Below are positions 31,620 to 42,959 of a DNA stretch of 64,000 nt, one piece after another. The stretch is from the NCBI RefSeq assembly GCF_040869045.1, contig NC_090319.1, positions 342,654,302 through 342,718,301 of the forward strand, in the 5' to 3' direction. The notes under the pieces were generated by a model, which was not told the DNA's origin, ran no database searches, and saw nothing but the letters and a program-made list of their open reading frames with translations. The position numbers were made by a program, and so were the translations under genes. Every line of letters starts with the position of its first letter. Positions within the stretch are counted from its first letter, which is position 1. The DNA is from Eurosta solidaginis. Its lineage: Eukaryota > Arthropoda > Insecta > Diptera > Tephritidae.

Positions 31620-32615
31620 GAGAAATGTACACCCAACACATTTTTATACCTTTCATGAACATGAAATGGTATATTAACTTTAGTCGGATGTTTGTAACGT
31701 TGAGAAATATAGAATATAGACTCACCATTAAGTATACCGAATTGATCAGGGCGACGAACTGAGTTGATATAGTAATATCCGTCTTTCCGTCCGTCTGTCT
31801 GTTTGAAGGCAAACTAGTCCCTCAAATTTTGAGATACTCAATGAAATTTGGCACAAGGATGTACTTTTGTATTATATTGGACATTTGTCGGATCCGGTAG
31901 GATCGGACCACAATAACATATATCTCCCATACAACCGATCGTTCAGATAAGACGATTTTGGTCATTCCTGCCGCAATTTAGAAAGTATAAACGTGAAACT
32001 CGGTGATATATATTCTAATATATCATAGAAGATATCCCGAAAAAATCACTTTGATCGGAGCTATATATAGTTATATCCCATACAACCGATCGTTCAGATA
32101 GAAAGATTTTTGGCCATTTCTCCCTTAATTTGGAAAGTATAAACGTGAAACTCGGTGATATATATTTTAATATATCATAGACGATTTTCTGAAAAAATCA
32201 CTTTGATCGGAGCTATATATAGTATATATCCCATACAACCGATCGTTCAAATAGAAAGATTTTTGGCCATTTCTCCCTTAATTTCCAATATAAAAACGTT
32301 AAACTTGGTGATATTTATTCTAATATATCATAGAAGATTTCATGAAAAACTCACTTTCATCGGAGCTATATGTATATAGTATATAGTACCTATCCCATAC
32401 AACCGATCGTTCAGATAGAAATATTTTTGGCCATTTCTTTCTTAGTTTCCAATATAAAAACGCGAAACTTGGTGATATATATTCTAATATATCATAGAAG
32501 ATTTCCTGTAAAAATCATTTCGATCGGAGCTATATATAATATATATCCCATACAACCAATCGTTCAGATAAGGAGGTTTTTTGCCATTTTTTATTTTATA
32601 TTTATCTTAAAAATC
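31620..32615. repeat. DINE/Helitron-like segment with about 150-bp tandem units x 5
   Basis: 31648-31675 is a hairpin, TATACCTTTCATGAACATG then AAATGGTATA, as at the ends of DINE-like elements. It is followed by a CCGTCCGTCTGTCTG block (31789). Then come five units, marked by CCCATACAACCGATCGTTCA at about 31929, 32077, 32230, 32392 and 32547 (spacing 148-162 bp). Each has GATATATATTCTAATATATC and CACTTTGATCGGAGCTATAT. Confidence 0.75.
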
Positions 32616-33284
32616 GTTTAGGTATGTGCATCTGTTCATCAGATGTTTATTGTGAGAAATAAACACCTGGTTGATAGCAATAAAAAAACGTTATTAATTA
32701 AAAATAAGTTATACATATTTTATTTTATATTTCGTGAAATTACTGTAGCATTGAAATCTTACATTTCAACTTAAGTACTAGCATTTTTTGGTTTATAAAA
32801 AATATCATTTTTTGCTTTATGAGAATAAAGTTGAGTCACTGTTTCGAAACAACTTTTGAGATTTTAGAAGTATGCCTTGTTATCAACATGAGCCTAACGG
32901 TACTCAAGCGCAAATGCTTGTTGGGTATATTCGCCGCCATTGCCAATGAATACAAATAACTGAGAGGTTAACTAGAGTTTAACTCTCCCAGATTGGCCGC
33001 TTAAACTCAGCTTAAACTTCAGTGAAAATGGACTGAAAAACTTAAGAATAAGTTTAAGCGTAGTTTAACTGACTGAGTTGAACTTGTACTGAAGAACTGG
33101 GCCTAAGAGGCCACCCTGTACCTGTTGTTATTTATTTATATTTACATATTTATCCCCTTATTCATAAAAAATATATAGATTTTTAACGCCTTTAAAATTG
33201 AAAATATTTATTAATGAAATGTCATTTTATAAATCGCTTATATTTTTTTATGCCTAGGGGAGTTAATATTTATATTTTACTAGC

Positions 33285-33760
33285 AGACCCGGCATACGTT
33301 GTTCTGCCCTAAATTTGGCCTACCTGCATACATTTTAATAAGCTTTCTCCGTCTAACTCTGACCTCCCCCCACCCTCTTCACTTTTATTCACTCCCCACT
33401 TCGTCTTTTTCGCTTCATCTATCTCCATATTTGTCTCATTCTATTTCTTTCTCAGTCTCCTTCTCTCTTTTCTTTTCTCTCACGTTCTTCTCATTCTTCT
33501 TCATCACTTATTGTCTGTCCCAGAGGGTGGTATATATTTTGTTCCAGTCCCAGTCCCAGTCCCACTCCGAGTCTCAGTCCCAGTCCTAGCCCTAATCCCA
33601 GTCCCAGTCCGCCTCTGGTCTTCTTCTCGGAAAAAAGGATCGTAAATACTAATATAGGCAAATTTATATACCAAATTTCAGGCAAATCGAATAGGACATA
33701 TGTAAATATGTACATATGTGGGTATTATTAATTCGTGTCTCTATTTCGGCTTCGCCTGCA
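33285..33760 (+). repeat. LINE/Helitron-like end with a CCCAGT microsatellite
   Basis: 33286-33310 carries AGCAGACCCGGCATACGTTG, a word I recall as the edge of a widespread insect repeat. It is followed by a pyrimidine-rich tract (33340-33500), then a degenerate hexamer array of CCCAGT (33541-33605), then TATATACCAAATTTCAGGCA. Confidence 0.45.
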
Positions 33761-33954
33761 TATTTATCAGTTTTGCCAGGTTGATGCGACTAAATCGAAT
33801 ATCACAATGAAAATTACTTTAGAGCTCTCAGCAACAGCTTTCATTTCATTCCCATATTACCCACACATTCTAGGGGTACCCGTGTCCACTTTTGAACAAA
33901 ATCGACCGAAACAAACACCGGCGACCAACTAACACACATTTTAGCCTTTCCTTT

Positions 33955-34115
33955 TATATATGTGACCCGGCCTATGAAAAGGTGGCTTGTGACTCAAAAA
34001 AGGAACAGCTGTTAAAGATAAACAATGCATTTCTTCAGTTTCTTAGTAGTTTTTCTTTTGCATTATTTTTTTTTTAGTCATAAGCCACCCTTTCATAGGC
34101 CGGGTCACATATATA
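33955..34115. mobile_element. 161-bp MITE with about 42-bp terminal inverted repeats
   Basis: Arms begin TATATATGTGACCCGGCCTA and continue through ATGAAAAGGTGGCTT. The right arm is the inverse with three mismatches. The TA-rich ends allow a TA target site (Tc1/mariner-type), but this is not proven. Confidence 0.78.
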
Positions 34116-35034
34116 GATTTTTATTTTTCACACTCCACTATAATATTAAAACGAAATGCAGACATTCGTTGCTTTTGAAATTCGGCTTAAAAATTGCACA
34201 TGGAACAACTAAAGACTCTCCTGAATTAAAAAAAATGTCTTAGTACTTCTAAATCGCGGGCCCACTCAGGAACCCCGGGTCTGGGGGTAATCTAAATTAT
34301 ATAAATTTAAATAAGGGGGTCAATTCACGCTATGTGAAGTTATTAAAAGAAAACGAATTGTCATACATTTGTTTAAAGTTTTTGTATGAGTTTTGTTTTT
34401 TCATTTTATCACTTCACAGAACGTGGATTGGCCCCCAGCTGTCTAATTTAAATTTTTTTACGACAGTTTTTTCTGTCGAAATTTGCATATTTTTAAGACT
34501 CAGAACTGCAGGTTAAAAAATGTTGTACAAAAGTTTATGGAACAAAGTTTAAAAGCTGCTCTTACTCTTTTGTGAGTGAACAAAGTTTTAAAAATCTGGA
34601 GTATGGACAGATAGCAAAATATCTGGATAGTTCAGTCAGACCCAGAACATCTAGCAACCTTTATTAGGAGTGTCGAACAATTTTTATTTTTTTTATTTTT
34701 AAAATTTTCACAACATTTTCAACTATTTTTCAAGATACTCTCTATTGTACTATTTGTAACTTATCTTGCGATGTTCATTTATTTATTAGAGCAAAAATTA
34801 GGATGACAAAGGAACTTAGGAAATGATTAAATTTTTGTCTAATAAAACATAATACGAATACACAGAAAGGCCTGTTTATATAGTTTTTTGAAACCTATTT
34901 TCGAGAGCTCACCTCTTTTACTTGGTAGCTTTTACAGACATATGCATTAGGGGGTCAGATTTTTCCACTCGACACCGCATACATTTTTACCTTAAGCACA
35001 GTATCCACATCACAAAAAACGCATAAGAAAAACT
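34116..35034. other. Unassigned intron DNA
   Basis: About 34330-34425 has a loose inverted repeat (TATGTGAAGTTATT against CACTTCACAG). No other feature. Confidence 0.35.
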
Positions 35035-36585
35035 TCGTCGTTGTTGTGGTTGTAGGGACCCCTCTGGTTATAGGTGCGACCACCATTTGTTGTAGGTGCG
35101 ACCACTCACATAATCTCATCAATATCCTATAATGGAAGTTTGCAGTTTAAATAGAGTCGGACCAGAAAGAAAGGGGTGTTAGAGGCGTTGGTTCTACATT
35201 GTAACTGAAAAGATGGTTGGTGTCATGCGGGACACGTTACAAGCAGGACCGAGTGACGCGCGTCTCTTCGGGGAGGTGCTTTCCTCTACTACGAGTTTAG
35301 GGTATTTGACTTTAAGAACAGGGTTCGCCGGCCGAATCCTGGCATAGAGGTTCAGGGCGTTTTGGTGGATTTCTTTGAGCACCTTTTTGTGCTCTTTTCC
35401 TCAATTCTCAGGTGCCGTATTTCCTGATAATGCTTGCGGAGATTACTTTTCAAATCACTGGGAGGTGGGGCCTCTTCAACCAGATGCCTGTGAGGATGCT
35501 TAGGTTTCTGAGTGTTCAACAGAATTTGTTAGTTCAGCATTTTATTTCTCTCTTTTATGGAGAGTACTCTCGCCTCACTATTTAAATGGTGTTCTGGGGA
35601 CATAAGAAGACAACCGGTAGCACTTCTGAGACCGGTTGTTTTTACAGGCCTGAAGTATTTTCCAATGAATAACCTTTATAGTGGGGCCCGTTGTCGAATT
35701 CTTCTGGGTTTGGATACTACGTTGCTGAGTTGCACCATTGATAGATAATTTCTAAATTTGCATCGCCTGCCCGGACATTCCAGGACACTGTCCCTGCGGC
35801 CAAAGTGGGATCAAAAAATTTATATTGCACTGAGTTGTGGGTGATAAATATGTGAGTCCGCCTCTATTTCTACTCTCGCGATCTTTTTTATGGACGTTGT
35901 AGAGCATATCTTGCTGTGAGCTTAGTCTATGTCCGTTGTACCGCTTCATAAAATCAACTATCTCCATTATTTTCCCAGTTAGTCCATTGGAGTTTAACTC
36001 ACTGTGGTGGTAAGTGACGGATGGCTGCACCTGCATTGAGGAAGGCTAGGTCGGAAGTGCTGTTGGGGCCTGGGACTGGACGTCTTTAGGTAAACATCGG
36101 ATTATCCGGTGTAGTTGGGTGTGCGGCCTGGCACTAATGGGCAGACTACGGGACGCTTTTGAGCTTTAACAGCAACGTGCCATAAAAGATTTGTAAAAGC
36201 GACGTGGTCGACGATTGTTTGGATCTAGCCCAAAACAACACGTGCGATGCAACTATACTTTGCTCGTGACACACTGGCATGAGTGTGACTGTCCTAAAAA
36301 GATTCGTTTCCGGCACACGCAGCAAACCATTTCTCTAGACGGGGATTAGGTTCTGGACCCGGATTGGAGCTGCCCCGCTGCAAGGATCGGGTAGGATGAT
36401 AATTTTTGGGAGGGAGGCAAGAAGTTAAATGGGATTACACTGAAATGACAGTCCTTGGTCGGGAAAAATCTCGGCAGTTGCTCTGGTACATAGCACCGGC
36501 TGCCGCGGAAAGCGAAAAAACTTCGTTTTGTGTGAAAAATAGTAGCACGAAGCGCGTCACTTTTCTGCATACTCTGCAAGGCACG
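35035..36585 (-). mobile_element. LINE family A, internally deleted reverse copy
   Basis: Minus-strand copy retaining the 5' end (36585-36350), with CCAATCCGGGTCC encoding SNPGP in a frame shifted from the preceding codons. It also keeps the post-RT region (35600-35400, MSPEHHLN-type motif) and the C-terminal region to the tail (35382-35040, ending in a GTTGTTG-type run on the + strand). The RT core is missing. Confidence 0.68.
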
Positions 36586-37149
36586 AAAGCCAGACTCAGC
36601 AATACATTAGGAGAAAATTTGTTAAAATTAGCCCATTTGAATTGTAAATGTACTTAAGTTAAAGTGAATACACTAAACAGGAGAAAAAACACTTGTGCTC
36701 AAATAGAAATGCAAACTTCATTCAAAAAACTCAGGAATACATTCAGTATTATTTATGGTATTTAACTGACTGTGTTCTCATGGGGTCGTTGCTCAAGAAA
36801 TAATAAGACGCAAATATATTTCTTGGCAAAGTCAGGGCTCCGCTGTGCACGTTTGCTAAAAAATCTTTAGAAAAAGGTAAGAAAGCGTATGAATTTTTCT
36901 GAATCATTTCTTGAGCATTCTTTTATATGGAATTTTTGATTTCTTGCGATGTGGATACCGCGCTTTAAGTCTGAAAGCAAATTATTAAGGCCATGAAATA
37001 AGCAATTATGAAAATTTTAGGCCATGCTAGAAAAATGATACATTTTCCATGTCAAACTATTTGGAAATTAAAGAGAATAAATAAAAGAAGAAAACAATTG
37101 ACACACTTTATTTTTTTGCTGGTGACTTTAATAATTAAATATTTTCTTG
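36586..37149. other. Unassigned intron DNA
   Basis: No coding or repeat signal recognised. Confidence 0.35.
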
Positions 37150-37429
37150 CTAGGGCTCGGAAAATTATTCGATAAATCGACTAACCGGTTAACCGATGTT
37201 TCGGCATAGAGCAGTTAGCATGCTAACTAACCGGTTAACGGATTCGAATAGTCGCCTAGCTTCGGTTAATCGAATCGGCGCTTTGTTTCGACTACGCGAG
37301 TGCTATCTCAAATAGTATTTCTGAAACCAACTTGTCTTTCAAGTTTCCGTAACATAAGTAAAAATTTTAAATACCACGCACACATTTTTAAATACAAAAA
37401 GTAATACAAAAAAATTTGAAGTTAACTCA

Positions 37430-38337
37430 TCAATCTAGGGCGTTTGGCGCGGAGTGTGTTGACTAGTACCTAGGACCTACCTAATTATTTTCTAACTTTT
37501 AGTATTATTATTACTTCATGTAAGTATTGTTTTCAATAAAACCCTTTAACTTAAATTTTTTTTTTTAATTATTTTATTTTCAAGTTTTTAGTCTTTATTT
37601 AATAGCCTATTATTTCTCATTCTATTTAGTGACTCATTATTACAAGGACTCTTTCCTGGCAATTTGTTACAATCTAAGTCCTCAATACATAAACCTTTCA
37701 AAGACTTTAATCGACTCTGTGCCACGTATGTTTGTCCCTCGTCGAACTTCAAAATATTTTGATGTCACTTCTACCGGACTGTATGTAATATTTGTTCCAA
37801 ATGTGAGCCATTTTTTTGAATATCTCGATCCTTAAGCCACCTAGCGGCGATTTTTTTCATAGGTCTCTTTCTATTCTCGTATGTATTATGTGAGCCAAAT
37901 CGGACCACAAATACGATTTTTTTGAATATCTCGATCCTTGCGCCACCTAGCGGCGATTTTTTCATAGGTCTCTTTCTATTTTTGTATGTATTATTGTTCC
38001 AAATATGAGCCAAATCGGACCACAAATACGATTTTTTTGAATTTCTCGATCTTTGAGCCACATAGGGGCGATTTTTTTCATAGGTCTCTTTCTATTCTCG
38101 TATGTATTATGTGTTCCAAATATGCATAAAATCGGACCACAAATACGATTTTTTTGAATATCTCGATCCTTTCTCCACCTATCGGAGTTTTTTTCTTATT
38201 ATTGCACTGTCATCGGGTTCTGAACTATTCCAAGTTTCAAGCTTGTAGCTTGTCAGAAAGTTACTTAAATTTCAATTACAAAATTCGTACCAGCCAACCA
38301 GCCAGCCTGTCAAGTCAAGCTAAATAAAACCGTTTAA
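37430..38337 (-). mobile_element. Tandem-repeat-bearing element, reverse copy
   Basis: Reverse relative of 30323-31353. One palindrome arm lies at 37430-37600 (ATTATTATTACTTCATGTAA, AATAAAACCCTTTAACTT). A unique spacer follows, then four 106-116-bp repeat units whose CCACCTAGCGGCGA core is at 37837, 37943, 38058 and 38174, and the end AATAAAACCGTTTAA at 38322-38337. Confidence 0.68.
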
Positions 38338-38869
38338 AAATTGAGCGGGCGGTAAATTAGGAGGAATGAAAGAAAGTGACGAAATATGGTGCCGTTTTGT
38401 ATGACAATTCCTCCATATAACCCATACGTTGCTTGGTTGATGTGGCAAGTCGCCCTAGACTTTATTTAACTAGCGCCAACTTGCCGCTTTGATATAACAT
38501 TGAAAGAATACTGACTAATACTCCGTTTTCCTTCGGAATTTTACTACGGTCAATACCATCAGTGCCTCATAAGCCCCAATTGTGAAAATCTCACATTAAA
38601 ATACACAGGTGGAGTTCGGAAGGCTGCTATGAATGGACGTGGCTAGCAGTGTCTCAGACCCCTGCTTCCATACCAAAAGCTATTCAGATCCTTACATGAA
38701 AACAGAGATGTGAAATTTCTAAGTAAGCTCTTCATCTTTTCAAGCAGCCCTTGTAGGAAAGAGAATCATATAGTTTGTATAATGTTTTTTGTGATACACG
38801 CGTCATTATTGCCCGTGCCCGTATGTATGTACCAGTTGCCGTTTCCTCGATAAATACATTGACCGGTAT

Positions 38870-39065
38870 TATCTACTTCGACTACAAGGTACTTAATCCT
38901 AATTTAGGGCGAGAGTTTTTTGCAGTTTATGGCAAGCAGGCGAAATTGTGGTATTTTGGTTCTGTTGCTGAAGAGTATCTGTTCTGTCTTTCTTGGGTTA
39001 ACATTGACCCCATATGATGCCGCCCAGCCATGTAGCATGCTAAGCGCACCCTGCAGGATTTAGTT
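38870..39065 (-). mobile_element. LINE fragment, thumb region
   Basis: Minus-strand translation gives SMLHGWAASYGVNVNPRKTE then QILFSNRTKIPQF, the segment just after the YADD box in many LINE RTs. Short and truncated. Confidence 0.45.
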
Positions 39066-39699
39066 TAACGTTGTGGGAAAAGCTCCCAAGTCTGCGATAA
39101 TACATCTAAATTAAATATCCGAAAAGCTCTCTTAAAGTTTTCAGATACTCTCCGTGAAATTAAATTACATAAGTTCCGAAAATGTGCTGCACAATCACGC
39201 AGTAGGTTCGCCACCGTTTCTTGCGCACCTCTGGAGAGGAGCAAGAGGTACAATTTTGATTATACTAAAACCCGAGAAAGCTCATAAGCCTTCTCATTTC
39301 CGCGTATGTTGCGATGCCCCTGTATCCAAATTAAGGAAGGGTCTAGTTGAACCGTTAGTTTTTTTAAACAACTTGATCTTGCGATTATAGTATAATCAAA
39401 TTTTTCTGTGCGTAGTTTCTAGAACACGATAACCTCGAATAATAATACTGCCCCCAAGAGTTGAAATAAGTAATTGATATGGTTAATTAGGAAATAATTC
39501 GCTTTTAGTTCACATACATTTCTAAGGCCCGTTTTTTCAGTAGTTGGTTAAGCTACTTTAAACTAAGTTTGCTTAAACTGTAGTCAAATTTAAACTCCAG
39601 TTAAACTACTCAGCAGTTTTTCAGTCACAGTTTAAGGCTGCCTTTGGGGTATGCTTTTTTGTGCGGCAATATTGGTTTTTTTACTATCTAGATATTTTG

Positions 39700-40062
39700 G
39701 CGGCCACCGTGGTGTGATGGTAGCGTGCTCCGCCTACCACACCGGATGCCCTGGGTTCAAACCCCGGGCAAAGCAACATCAAAAATTTTAGAAATAAGGT
39801 TTTTCAATTAGAAGAAAAATTTTCTAAGCGGGGTCGCCCCTCGGCCGTGTTTGGCAAGCGCTCCGGGTGTATTTCTGCCATGAAAAGCTCTCAGGGAAAA
39901 CTCATCTGCCTTGCAGATGCCGTTCGGAATCGGCATAAAATCATGTAGGTCCCGTCCGGCCAATTTGTAGGGAAAATCAAGAGGAGCACGACGCAAATTG
40001 GAAGAGAAGCTCGGCCTTAGATCTCTTCGGAGGTTATCGCGCCTTACATTTATTTATTTATT
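39700..40062 (+). mobile_element. tRNA-derived SINE with 11-bp target duplication
   Basis: The head is tRNA-like: GTGGTGTGATGGTAGCGTGC (A-box region) and GGGTTCAAACCC (B box). The body includes AAAGCTCTCAGGGAAAACTC and GGAGCACGACGCAAATTGGA, and the tail is (TTTA)n. Flanked by TAGATATTTTG at 39689-39699 and 40063-40073. Transcribable by Pol III in principle through the two boxes. Confidence 0.88.
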
Positions 40063-40527
40063 TAGATATTTTGTAGATACGGAAACAGCTGGATTTTGTT
40101 TACCCAACAAACATGAAAAAAAATTCTCCAGCGAAATTATATACATATATACAAAGTTCCTGAAGTGATATCCAACATCAATATTTTAATTATTCTTAAA
40201 CCATATAGTTCTCGAGTTGATATCCAATTTCATTTTCCAATTACTATCCAACCTTTGAGAAGTTTTGTAAAATTAAAAGTTTTCGAGTTGATCTCCAACA
40301 CCATTAATATATTCCAATTAATATCCTAATTTCGAGAGATCTTGAGAAATGTACAGTTCTCAAATGAACATTATACAGTTGATATCCTACATTGGATATC
40401 GAGTTGAGGTGGAGTTGAAAAAAATCTCCAAGGTGGTACCACCAAAACCAAGAGCTGGTTATTGTGAGAAATATTCACCTGGTTGATAGCAGTAATGATG
40501 CGTAGGTAACCAAAAAAAAATGATATA

Positions 40528-40888
40528 GGCGGCCGCCGTGGTGTGATGGTAGCGTGCTCCGCCTACCACACCGAAGATCATGGGTTCACGCCCCGGGCAA
40601 AGCAACATAAAAATTTTAGAAACAATGTTTTTCAATTAGAAGAAAATATTTCTAAGCGGGGTCGCCCCTTGGCAGTGTTTGATAGGCACTCCGAGTGTAT
40701 TTCTGCTATGAAAAGCTCTCAGTGAAAACTCATCTGTCTTGCAGATGCCGTTCGGAGTCGACATAAAACAAGTAGGTCCCGTCCCGCCAATTTGTAGGAA
40801 AAATTAGAAGGAGCACGGCGCAAATTAGAAGAGAATCTCGGCATAAAATCTCTTCGGAGGTTAGCGCGTGACATTTATTTATTTTTTA
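40528..40888 (+). mobile_element. tRNA-derived SINE, second copy
   Basis: Same family and orientation as 39700-40062, from GGCGGCCGCCGTGGTGTGAT to the (TTTA)n tail, with substitutions in the B-box region (GGGTTCACGCCCC). No clean target duplication seen. Confidence 0.85.
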
Positions 40889-41427
40889 AATTATATATAT
40901 TTCATTTTATTTTCGTGAAAATACTGTAGTATGGAATCTTACATTTGAGTTCAGTCCAAGAAACACAAGTTGTTAATTAAATTGTTTCAACTTAAGTAAT
41001 AGCATTTTTTGCTTTATAAAAAATTCCCTCTTTTGCTGAGTACGCTCTGATTCTCGAGTTGAGCCACGGTTTCGAAACAACTCTTGAGATTTTTGAACGA
41101 ACGCAAATCACCGATAGGTTAACTAGAGTTTAACCCTGCCAGATCGGCCGCTTAAGCCCAGCTCAAACTTCAGTTAAAGTAGACTGAAAAACGGCAGAAT
41201 AAGTTTAAGCGTGGTTTAACTGACAAACCGGGCCTAAATGTAAAAAAATTTAACTGCATATATTAGATTAACCGAAAATAAATGTTAACCGAATAATCAA
41301 AAGTGAATGGTTAAACGATTAGTCGACAGCTTTCGACTACTACATATTGCTAACGAATGAAAGTAGTCGACTGCTGTAAGAATTGAACAAACTGGTTAAT
41401 CGATTAACCGATTAGTCCGAGCTCTAG

Positions 41428-41800
41428 GTCTTACGTTTTGTTTTGACTTCCTTTGAATCTTGATACTTAATTTTATTCTTATTTTCATGACAGATTACTT
41501 AGTGTAGAGGTGATTTGGCGTTAAAATAATCATATACGTACTTTATAGGTAATTTGTTTGTAGAGATTTTGCAGGGCGTGGTTATAACTAAGTACTAAAT
41601 ATTATGATTAAGCATGCAATAATGTCAATTAATATTATATCAAATCATAAGAAAAATCTTAAAATTGGCATACATACATATGCAATTCAGTATGTTAATA
41701 TGAGAACAAAAATCAAAACACGAACTATCATGCAAACAAAATCAAGTACATATATGAGAGCTACTTAAATGAGTAAGAAAATATTTAGAAAAGTACATAC
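41428..41800. other. Intron of the BTB gene, 5' end
   Basis: Starts (minus strand) with the donor GTATGTAC at 41800. No other features. Confidence 0.5.
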
Positions 41801-42727
41801 TTGGCGGAATATCCACATGGTTCGCAAAATTCTTATATTCACTTGGAATATGTAAATCGTTTGGATATTCCATTCCCCCACCACCGCCGCCGGACGTATT
41901 ATTACCAACTGCACCACCAATACCGCCTCCACCGACGCCACCTCCACCCATACCACCACCAACCCCACCACTTTTGTATAAATTATAATCGAAACCAAAA
42001 GCGGCAGGATTGAAACTATTTCTAAATGCCGCTGCCGCAGCTGCTGCTGTTGAACTTGTTGCTAAATGCGGTATAGACGAAAGGAAATAATCAGAATCAG
42101 CATCCGCATCAGCACTATCACTATGATCGGTGGTGGCATTATGTTCGGCTGATACTATTGAGCGACGATATTGTTTACGCGAATAAATCGATAATGCATC
42201 ATTATTTATGTCTGCATGATGCCTTTTGAGACTTGCAGCAGCACCTGTGTGCAGCGTTTGGTGTAATGGCATATTGCTATCGGGTGAACTTTTAAAATTT
42301 TGTTGCTGGTTAAGCGTCGAAGATGATCCAAAGCCCATTGGTGATGGTGATGAGACTGGTGAATGTGATTTTACTGAGATGGGATTCGTTAATTTAACAC
42401 TCGATAGCCCATCGGTTGCGTTCATATCCTCGCCGTGATTAGGGTTTGATCGGTTTGGTTCCGTCTGTTTCTCAGTCGCATCACTATTATTCTCTGCATC
42501 TGCACCAGTGCTACTCGTCTCATCTATATTATGTACTTGACTAGCAGATTTATCAACTGCACTTGAAGTAGCTGCTGCAGAGGCATTAGTTGCAAGACCT
42601 TTAATTTGCAGTAATTGACCGATTTTCATAAACGATTGCAATTCTGTGTGTTTAACATTGACGACACCTTGGTACATGAATTCCAGCAGTTCACACATAA
42701 TGTTGAATGTGACGTCTTTGAGGATAA
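41801..42727 (-). CDS. BTB/POZ transcription-factor gene, shared exon (second half of BTB plus linker)
   Basis: Internal exon of 927 nt on the minus strand. The acceptor is TTTTACTTTTAG (AG at 42729-42728) and the donor is CCGCCAA|GTATGT at 41801/41800. It begins two bases into a codon and runs VILKDVTFNIMCELLEFMYQ, GVVNVKHTELQSFMKIGQLL, QIKGLA. This is the C-terminal half of a fly BTB/POZ (BBP/TTK-type) domain, which mediates dimerisation and corepressor contacts. A Ser/Ala/Asn-rich linker follows, with a KRHHADINNDALSIYSRKQY patch, a poly-Ala run and a Gly-rich stretch (GGVGGGMGGGGVGGGGIGG). The exon ends with the first base (A) of a codon, and both FLYWCH exons downstream supply the other two. 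The N-terminal BTB exon (FxLRWNN-type) was not found. Drosophila relatives by architecture are mod(mdg4) and, from memory, CG34376; orthology is unresolved. Confidence 0.87.
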
Positions 42728-42956
42728 CTAAAAGTAAAAAGAAAATAATTGTGTTTAATACCAATTAATATTTAGGCTTAGGTCACATTAAAGATCAATT
42801 TGAGAGTTTATATACTTCTCACATTTCAAGCGTTGTTTCTCAACAATCGCATAGGTCGCAAAAAGAGAATAAGATAGTTGTCAACTTGTAGTCAACGGGA
42901 TTCTCTAATTGCACTTAAATGTAAAATTGCAATTCTGAAAGTAAAAAAAAAAAATA
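42728..42956. other. Intron upstream of the BTB exon
   Basis: Pyrimidine-rich on the minus strand next to the acceptor. Nothing else before the DINE-like element. Confidence 0.45.
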
Positions 42957-42959
42957 AAA

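Larger units (their letters stand above)
30163..33103 (+). mobile_element. Non-autonomous Harbinger-like element, copy 1
   Basis: Ends GGCCCAGTTTTTCAGTAG and TACTGAAGAACTGGGCC, flanked by TAA on both sides (30160-30162 and 33104-33106), the classic PIF/Harbinger 3-bp site. Subterminal TTAAGC/AGCTTAAAC repeats occur at both ends. The interior holds a nested element with a 117-bp tandem array (30323-31353), a GGAGAATGA-type degenerate repeat (31380-31620) and a roughly 150-bp tandem array (31925-32610). No transposase. Confidence 0.78.
39526..41234 (+). mobile_element. Non-autonomous Harbinger-like element, copy 2
   Basis: Ends GGCCCGTTTTTTCAGTAG and GACAAACCGGGCC, flanked by TAA (39523-39525 and 41235-41237). 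Terminal and subterminal parts align with copy 1 at 30163-33103, including CAGCTGGATTTTGTTTACCC and the ATCCAACAT / TCCAATTACTATCC repeat (40090-40400). It carries two SINEs instead of copy 1's tandem-repeat insertion. Confidence 0.78.
37150..41427 (+). mobile_element. Large hAT-like shell enclosing other elements
   Basis: Ends CTAGGGCTCGGA (37150) and TCCGAGCTCTAG (41427), 11 of 12 bases inverted. Subterminal arrays of GGTTAAC/CCGATTAG words lie at 37160-37275 and 41270-41415. It encloses the reverse tandem-repeat element, a LINE scrap, Harbinger-like copy 2 and two SINEs. Flanking TTTCTTGC and GGTCTTAC share 5 of 8 bases, so a decayed 8-bp duplication is possible. No transposase was recognised. 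Confidence 0.5.

Noticed and set aside
33541..33605. Telomere-like G-rich repeat
   Set aside because: CCCAGT hexamers are degenerate and interstitial; flies lack such telomere repeats.
39700..39775. Possible tRNA gene
   Set aside because: The head has A- and B-box words but mismatched stems, and continues into a SINE body with target duplication. It is not a functional tRNA.
41801..42013. 70-codon + frame rich in His/Tyr/Arg
   Set aside because: Antisense shadow of the Gly-rich end of the BTB exon.
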